From NCBI GenBank assembly GCA_963763575.1, contig CAVXPD010000009.1, positions 10,289 to 74,288 on the forward strand: a stretch of DNA of 64,000 nt. Direction: 5' to 3'. Made by a program: the position numbers and the translations under genes. This DNA is from Bog-473 sp963763575. GTDB lineage: Bacteria > Actinomycetota > Acidimicrobiia > Acidimicrobiales > RAAP-2. Below the pieces are notes generated by a model. The model searched no databases, was not told the DNA's origin, and worked only from the letters and a program-made list of their open reading frames with translations. Each line of letters starts with the position of its first letter. Positions within the stretch are counted from its first letter, which is position 1. This document shows, piece by piece, positions 59,673 to 64,000 of the stretch.

Positions 59673-60067
59673 TCAGCTTGTGGACAGCTGCGAGCCGAAA
59701 TCAGTGGAATCGAAGTAGTCCCGCCATGCTGTGATGACGCCATCGTGGACTTCAAAGACACCGGCAATCCGCAAGCCAGCCGTCTTCTCGCCCAGCTTCA
59801 CGTAGTCAACCCGCTCGGTCATCACGATGGTGCCGTCAGCCACCAGGTGGATGATGTCGGCATCGACCTCGCCACCAATGGCCATCATTGAGTCGAGGTT
59901 GGCGATGATGGCGTCTCTCCCCTGACGGGTTCAACAGGGCCATTGCGGTACTCGGCATCCTCGCTGAAGAAACGGGCGAGAGCCGTGGCGTGTCTCATCG
60001 GCCAAGCTTCGGTGAAGGTCGCCATGAAGTCCCGCACGACTGCCTCGGCATTGGTGGGCTCGCTCAC
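59673..60067 (-). pseudogene. Limonene-epoxide hydrolase-like (NTF2-fold) gene, frameshifted
   Basis: The 5' frame reads VSEPTNAEAVVRDFMATFTEAWPMRHATALARFFSEDAEYRNGPVEPVRG, and the 3' frame continues RDAIIANLDSMMAIGGEVDADIIHLVADGTIVMTERVDYVKLGEKTAGLRIAGVFEVHDGVITAWRDYFDSTDF. The change falls near 59915-59925, at VRG/RDAIIAN, and a one-base deletion explains it. Rejoined, it is a 130-residue NTF2-like protein with the family's catalytic Asp and Arg (TERVD, WRDYFD), as in limonene-1,2-epoxide hydrolase or SnoaL relatives. Confidence 0.8.
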
Positions 60068-60187
60068 TGCTCCAGACTGACTCGGTTGTCGGTCGGGTGT
60101 CGAGTCGGTGACCCATCGCATTGAACGCCCGATACGGCGGCGCCCGACCTGTTCCCTTCCCCTGCGATCAGGAACCTCCATAACACG

Positions 60188-61105
60188 TCAGATGACTAGA
60201 TCGAGCCATGTCGGGTTCTCTTCGACCCGGAGCGCTGCGTGATCTCCCGGAAGCTCGTGCTGTACGACGGATCGGTAATAGGACCGACCATCGGGATCAT
60301 CGGACATGACGACAACGCCGTCGCCCGTGGAAGGGCATCCGATGACGAAGTTGTTGGCGTCGTCGTTCAGCCCCCATTGCCAGCCGCACACCGGTGGACC
60401 GAGCTCGATGCCCCAACCCGCGCCCCATGCAAGCTCGTCGTCGATGGGCCACAGCGGTTCCCATCGCACATCGTCGATGAGGAGCACATGCGCCAAGAAT
60501 CGCCCGTAGTCGGCGACGGTGGTCAGGAGAGGTCGATAGCCGTGGAAGCCGGGTTCAGGATCGGCCAGATAGCTTTGCTCCATGCCCAGGGGCAGGAAGA
60601 GCCGGTCGCTGGCAAGCATGGCGATCGGCACGCCGGCACGCCGCTCCAGGTGCTCTTGGAGGAGCACAAAACCCTCGCCGGAGTAGCCCCAGCGCACCCC
60701 GGGTGGGCGCAATGGCTCGAGGGGACGTCCCTCTGGGCGCCAGTTCGGAAGCCCGGTGGTGTGGGTGAGGACGTGGCGCACCGTGATCTCTTCCAGAACG
60801 GGTTCGTCAAGGTCCTCGACGAGCTCGAGCGCCAAGTGCGCGATGATCTGCTTCACGAGCGAGGCGGCGTTCATGACCGCCACATCGCCCTCCGTTCGAT
60901 CGGGTTGCCAATTGCGTACGATACAAACCGATCTGCGCATTCCGGTCCACGCTACGCCGATGACTCCCCCGACCGACATGATCACCTCGGACCCTGGGCG
61001 TTCCAGCAACGTGGTAAGTCGCCGCTGCGATACCTCTGAATCAGCACCGGGGTGACATCGATCACGGGCGGCGGGGTACGGCGCACCCGAGGTAGGTGAC
61101 AGCAT
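60188..61105 (-). CDS. Beta-lactamase-related serine hydrolase
   Basis: The 305-residue frame has SLVK in VMNAASLVKQIIAHLALELVEDLDEPVLEEITVRHVLTHTTGLPNW, YSGEGFVLLQEHLERRAGVPIAMLASDRLFLPLGM and TTVADYGRFLAHVL, the order of penicillin-binding-protein-like hydrolases. The gap between the SLVK helix and the LTHTTG loop is shorter than usual (the loop before ITVRHVLTH is reduced). An ATG at 60979 (MSVGGVIGVAWTGM) is an alternative start. No signal peptide; probable esterase or amidase. Sequence relationship to 58549-59487 is only moderate. Confidence 0.85.
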   Translation of the reverse strand: MLSPTSGAPYPAARDRCHPGADSEVSQRRLTTLLERPGSEVIMSVGGVIGVAWTGMRRSVCIVRNWQPDRTEGDVAVMNAASLVKQIIAHLALELVEDLDEPVLEEITVRHVLTHTTGLPNWRPEGRPLEPLRPPGVRWGYSGEGFVLLQEHLERRAGVPIAMLASDRLFLPLGMEQSYLADPEPGFHGYRPLLTTVADYGRFLAHVLLIDDVRWEPLWPIDDELAWGAGWGIELGPPVCGWQWGLNDDANNFVIGCPSTGDGVVVMSDDPDGRSYYRSVVQHELPGDHAALRVEENPTWLDLVI

Positions 61106-61129
61106 CCCAGAGCGTCGGAACGCGAAGCC

Positions 61130-61768
61130 CTATGCGAGATCGGTGAGCGTAGCCAGTCGTACGTCCACAGGACTCTGCGCTGCCGCCACAGTGGTCCGAG
61201 CCGAAAGGGCAACGAGCTCGTCGATGGCCTTTTCGAGTTCGTTCCTGGTGAGGGTACGCAGCTTCGTACTGGTGCGGTCGTCAGGTGGCGCCGTATAGCG
61301 ATGCCAGAAGTTCTTGAAGTCGCTCAATAGGTCCGTTGACAGGCATGGTTTTATCCACAGCATCTGTACGTGATCGTCCCACGCGACCTGAAGGCGCTCG
61401 TGTAGAGGCCCTTCGCTGCTCGCAAGGGATTTCACAGCCGCCACCAGGTGATCCGATGCGTACTGGAGGCTCATCTGCGAAAGCCTCGCGCGTTGACGGA
61501 GTGGTTGCATCTTCCTGGAAGATCGCATCAGGTCTGAGTCTTCGTAACGTCGTTCACAACGGTCGATCAATGACTCCAAGGATGGCTCCGACTCTCGTCT
61601 ACGGGGCGTAGCAAAGTGTCCCCGTTGCCTCAGCTCTGCGAGTAGCGAAATGGCGTCGTCTACCACGCCGCCGACTATTTCCTCGGAGCGCTCCGAGCAC
61701 GCCGTGATTTCGGATGCCCAGCTTCGATCGCGAGAGCATCGCAAGACGCGATTTGGGAGGTGGTCCAC
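61130..61768 (-). CDS. Hypothetical helical protein
   Basis: The 212-residue frame is rich in helix-forming residues (ISLLAELRQRGHFATPRRRESEPSLESLIDRCERRYEDSDLMRSSRKMQPLRQRARLSQMSLQYASDHLVAAVKSLASSEGPLHERLQVAWDDHVQMLWIKPCLSTDLLSDFKNFWHRYTAPPDD) and ends with a coiled-coil stretch. The start is uncertain; the first 30 residues look weak. I recognise no family. It sits between a serine hydrolase gene and the cysteine dioxygenase operon, with which it is divergent. Confidence 0.45.
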   Translation of the reverse strand: MDHLPNRVLRCSRDRSWASEITACSERSEEIVGGVVDDAISLLAELRQRGHFATPRRRESEPSLESLIDRCERRYEDSDLMRSSRKMQPLRQRARLSQMSLQYASDHLVAAVKSLASSEGPLHERLQVAWDDHVQMLWIKPCLSTDLLSDFKNFWHRYTAPPDDRTSTKLRTLTRNELEKAIDELVALSARTTVAAAQSPVDVRLATLTDLA

Positions 61769-62072
61769 TCCGACCGTCCCTGGCGGGCGGAGTTTCGCTC
61801 TGCCGGCGCATAGGGCGCGAAGCTGCTGTCCTCAGCGCGCCTCGCCGATTGCAGTACCCATAACGCGCCGAGACCCGGTTCGGCGAATACTTCCTGACCC
61901 GCCGGGTCGGGGTACTTCCCCAGACATTCTCGGAGAAGGCACATTTCCTATAAATCCGACTTGATTTATCAGCTATCAGCATCTACCCTACGGCGCCTAT
62001 GGCGACCGACCGCGAGCCGCTGGGCGCACCTTCCTGCGGCCCGAAAGCGCGGTGGCCCGTCAGGGTGCTGGT
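61769..62072. other. Intergenic region before the dioxygenase operon
   Basis: No gene is supported in these 304 bases. An AT-rich part (61940-61972) contains the inverted repeat at 61950-61969, which lies 104 bases upstream of the operon's first GTG. Confidence 0.5.
61950..61969. promoter_or_regulatory. AT-rich inverted repeat ATAAATC-6-GATTTAT
   Basis: Perfect 7-base arms with a six-base spacer stand in a GC-rich context. Similar AT-rich dyads are typical repressor sites, and the site may control the divergent hypothetical gene or the operon starting at 62073 (position only). Confidence 0.5.
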
Positions 62073-62642
62073 GTGACGACGGCTTGGACGTGCCCCGACG
62101 TGCATCCGGCGGAGCATCTCCATCTCTCGGCCGCTCTTGCTCAAGCGGAGCGCACACCCTCAGTCGAGCAGCCGGAGCTGGGCGTTGGTGAACTCCTCGA
62201 TATCGCCCGACGCCTTGTGCCGAGCGCTGCACGCTGGCCCAGCGGGTCTCCTGTCCGCCGACGCATCTGGCCGCTTATGGCTGCATCCGACAACTTCGAG
62301 GCTTGGCTCATCGCCTGGCCTCCTGGTGGGTTTATCGAGTTACACAACCATGGGCATTCCGCCGGCGCAGTCGTCGTTGTCGGTGGCGAGCTGAGCGAGA
62401 CCACGGTCCTGGAAGATCAGAAGGGTGAGTGCTGCTACATGACACGGGTGGTCGGCGCGGGGGAGTCGGTGAGCTTCGGTCAAAGCCACATTCACAGCCT
62501 CGCAAACATCGAGGCAGCACCGGCGCTCAGCGTGCACGCCTACTCGCCACGACTTACTGCGATGACCCACTTCAAATTACTTGATAGTCGTCTTGAACCG
62601 AGTCACACGGTTCGGTACCACGCCGGTCTATCGGTTCCGTGA
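62073..62642 (+). CDS. Cysteine dioxygenase-family cupin protein
   Basis: The 189-residue product starts at GTG. It has the cupin ligands GFIELHNHGHSAGAVVVVGGELSE (His91, His93) and GQSHIHSLANIEAAPALSVHAYSP (third His at 139/141), and the spacing and C-terminal YSPRLTAM match bacterial cysteine dioxygenase-like proteins. It would oxidise L-cysteine (or a related thiol such as 3-mercaptopropionate) with O2 and Fe(II) to a sulfinate. The next gene, a rhodanese, starts in a four-base overlap (GTGA). A thiol-sulfur function is therefore supported by context. Confidence 0.88.
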   Translation: MTTAWTCPDVHPAEHLHLSAALAQAERTPSVEQPELGVGELLDIARRLVPSAARWPSGSPVRRRIWPLMAASDNFEAWLIAWPPGGFIELHNHGHSAGAVVVVGGELSETTVLEDQKGECCYMTRVVGAGESVSFGQSHIHSLANIEAAPALSVHAYSPRLTAMTHFKLLDSRLEPSHTVRYHAGLSVP

Positions 62643-63106
62643 CAGCGTCGGTCGACGAACTCGTCCGTCGGGCGCGTGGTTGTATCCGACGCGTCGGCCC
62701 TCTCGAGCTTGACGCCATCCGCCGCGAGGGCGGACTTCTTGTCGACATCCGCCCGGTGTTTCAACGCGCACGTGAGGGCGAGTTGCCGGGAGCCGTTTGC
62801 ATCGAGCGCAATGTCTTTGAGTGGCGACTCGAACCCACAGGCCCTTACCGGCTACCCGCTCTAACCGGTTATGACCAGCCGGTGGTCGTGATCTGTTCCG
62901 AGGGCTACGCGTCGAGCCTTGCCGCGGCGACCCTGGCGGACATGGGCTACGTAATGCCTGCTGATCTGGTGGGTGGTTACTGCGCCTGGTGTGCATGGTT
63001 CTTTGAGACCAACCAGCGGCCTCCGGATTTGATGGCAGGTTCGGTCCGGTCTGATACCTGTGTCGGAGTTACGAGCGAAGGAGAAAGCGATGAGCGCAAC
63101 CGATGA
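62639..63106 (+). CDS. Rhodanese-like sulfurtransferase
   Basis: The 155-residue single rhodanese domain starts at GTG, overlapping the cupin gene. It has the LLVDIRPVFQRAREGELPGAVCIERNVFEWRL entry and catalytic Cys86 in VVVICSEGYASSLAAATLADMGYVMPADLVGGYCAWCAWF. The active-site loop CSEGYAS fits sulfur transfer. The context suggests it handles sulfite, thiosulfate or persulfide sulfur produced from the dioxygenase reaction; this is inference. Overlaps the carbonic anhydrase gene by 17 bases. Confidence 0.9.
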   Translation: MTASVDELVRRARGCIRRVGPLELDAIRREGGLLVDIRPVFQRAREGELPGAVCIERNVFEWRLEPTGPYRLPALTGYDQPVVVICSEGYASSLAAATLADMGYVMPADLVGGYCAWCAWFFETNQRPPDLMAGSVRSDTCVGVTSEGESDERNR

Positions 63107-63581
63107 GCTGCTGGCCAACAATGAAGAGTACGCGGCTCGATTCAGCAAAGGTGACCTACCATTGCCTCCTGGGAAGAAGGTAGCCGTATTGGCCTGCATG
63201 GACGCGCGGCTCGACCCCGGGAAAGCGCTGGGACTGCAAGAAGGCGATGCCCACGTCATTCGCAATGCTGGTGGAGTGGCCTCTGAGGACGCCATTCGGA
63301 GCCTTGTTATCTCCCAGCGTCTACTCGGCACTGAGGAGATCGTCCTCATCCATCACACCGATTGTGGGATGGAGACATTCAAAGACGACGTCGTCAAAGA
63401 CGAGATCTTGGCAGAGACAGGTCTGCGTCCTACCTTTGCTCTCGAGGCCTTCCCGAAGGCCGAGGAGGACGTGCGGCAAACCGCGGCTCGGATAAAAGCC
63501 AACCCCTTTATCCCGAATAAGGATGTACGTGGTTTCGTATACGAAGTCGAATCCGGGCGTCTCCGCGAGGTCGCGCTCTAG
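63090..63581 (+). CDS. Beta-type carbonic anhydrase
   Basis: The 163-residue protein has the beta-class zinc ligands Cys36 and His89-x-x-Cys92 (VLACMDARLD with Asp38/Arg40 dyad; IHHTDCGMETF). It interconverts CO2 and bicarbonate. The ATG is preceded by GAAGGAGA. Its place at the end of the cupin-rhodanese operon, 17 bases inside the rhodanese gene, is an unusual pairing for a CO2 enzyme. Beta-CA-like enzymes that act on other substrates (CS2 or COS hydrolases) share this fold, so a sulfur role cannot be excluded. Confidence 0.92.
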   Translation: MSATDELLANNEEYAARFSKGDLPLPPGKKVAVLACMDARLDPGKALGLQEGDAHVIRNAGGVASEDAIRSLVISQRLLGTEEIVLIHHTDCGMETFKDDVVKDEILAETGLRPTFALEAFPKAEEDVRQTAARIKANPFIPNKDVRGFVYEVESGRLREVAL

Positions 63582-63908
63582 GTCGGTTTCGACTTGCCCT
63601 TCGGGTTCTCGCTTCCTCGTGCTTTGACTCGATGAGACGCGGAACGGGTGCTTGGTCGGAACTTCTCCCGTCGCAACACATATCGGCAGCTCGGATGTCC
63701 CAGACACCGACGCTGGGGCGCGTGATTTGGGAACCTCGGATGAGTCCCGTCGGTGAAGCGGCGTTTATAACCACATGGATGTGGCCGCCCCCGGGGGCCG
63801 GCTTGTAAGCCATTAGGGTCGCCCCCAGCCATCGGTGATCAGGGACGCCGGCAGGTGTCGGATGGTCGGGAGCTTTCACCAGGCGTTGGCCTCTGGAAAC
63901 ATTCAATC
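63582..63908. other. Intergenic region after carbonic anhydrase
   Basis: No convincing gene lies here; minus-strand frames are shadow-like. A CCACAT-GG-ATGTGG inverted repeat (63771-63784) and a GCCCCCGGGGGC palindrome (63787-63798) are adjacent and may form a compound terminator or regulator site between the operon and the next gene. Confidence 0.5.
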
Positions 63909-64000
63909 GTGATTGAACACGACAACGCGGATGAGCGGCTCGCGCTTCTCCATACGCTCGAATTTCAGCGAGCGTCGGTACGATCGCTCGTCGAGGTCCT
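63909..64000 (+). CDS. Start of a gene, possibly DinB/DUF664 family (3' end missing)
   Basis: A GTG at 63909 opens VIEHDNADERLALLHTLEFQRASVRSLVEVL and runs off the window. The helical opening resembles DUF664/DinB-fold proteins (mycothiol-dependent transferases), but 30 residues are too few for a firm call. Confidence 0.45.
   Translation, partial: MIEHDNADERLALLHTLEFQRASVRSLVEV

Noticed and set aside
63508..63906. Minus-strand frame of 132 residues after carbonic anhydrase
   Set aside because: No family motif, mixed composition and no ribosome-binding site.
1..64000. Search for CRISPR arrays, rRNA, cas genes or phage modules
   Set aside because: No regularly spaced repeats, rRNA-like or phage structural sequences were seen; the RecB-like nuclease is not next to cas genes.

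Overview
The window reads as a 64 kb chromosomal segment of a high-GC actinobacterium. The markers are frequent GTG starts, many 1-4 base stop/start overlaps, a mycothiol S-conjugate amidase (Mca), a PspA-HtpX-PspAB stress operon, an F420-type luciferase-like oxidoreductase, MmpS-like and ClpS proteins, and a secreted protein with GYW...DGG repeats of a kind I associate with Acidimicrobiia. Acidimicrobiia or a close relative is the best guess; this is inference, because no rRNA or other phylogenetic marker is present.

Layout. 0-5 kb: a cupin fragment, a VOC protein, two divergent unknowns, an alpha/beta-hydrolase-adenylate cyclase fusion and an O-methyltransferase. 4.8-8 kb (minus): tyrosine phosphatase, pspAB, htpX and pspA. 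8-16 kb: mca, a frameshifted secreted GYW-repeat protein, SDR, universal stress protein, VOC, methyltransferase and a frameshifted esterase. 15.3-21.4 kb: membrane protein, YdjC deacetylase, purE-purK, LLM oxidoreductase, DsbA-like protein, PAP2 phosphatase and a RecB-like nuclease. 21.5-30.6 kb: an acyl-CoA block (thioesterase, acyl-CoA dehydrogenase, enoyl-CoA hydratase, biotin-dependent carboxylase beta and alpha subunits, AtuA-like protein) whose last four genes overlap end to start. 30.6-38.7 kb: membrane protein, zinc alcohol dehydrogenase, clpS, GNAT, MFS, ABC-F ATPase and an orphan oligopeptide-type binding protein. 38.9-45 kb: peroxiredoxin, ArsR-SRPBCC fusion, and a PadR-ABC ATPase-FtsX permease-membrane protein operon. 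45-50.4 kb: sulfotransferase, DUF1214 protein, an ECF sigma factor divergent from a YCII/DGPF protein, and an MFS exporter. 50.6-64 kb: small membrane and secreted proteins, a Tat-exported phospholipase C-like phosphoesterase, an intact IS1380-type element, two serine hydrolases, a frameshifted epoxide-hydrolase-like gene, and a cysteine dioxygenase-rhodanese-carbonic anhydrase operon.

How the genes fit together. The clearest functional units are the Psp envelope-stress operon, purine carboxylation (purE/purK), the acyl-CoA carboxylation block (probably isoprenoid- or branched-chain-type), the PadR-controlled ABC exporter, and the small sulfur/CO2 operon at the right end. At least four genes, and probably purE as well, are interrupted by single-base frame changes. 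Either the assembly carries indel errors or the accessory part of this genome is decaying; reads would decide. I found no CRISPR array, rRNA, convincing tRNA or prophage. Nothing here is clearly a wholly new system. The best candidates for new biology are the hydrolase-cyclase fusion, the AtuA/carboxylase block and the dioxygenase-rhodanese-carbonic anhydrase operon.
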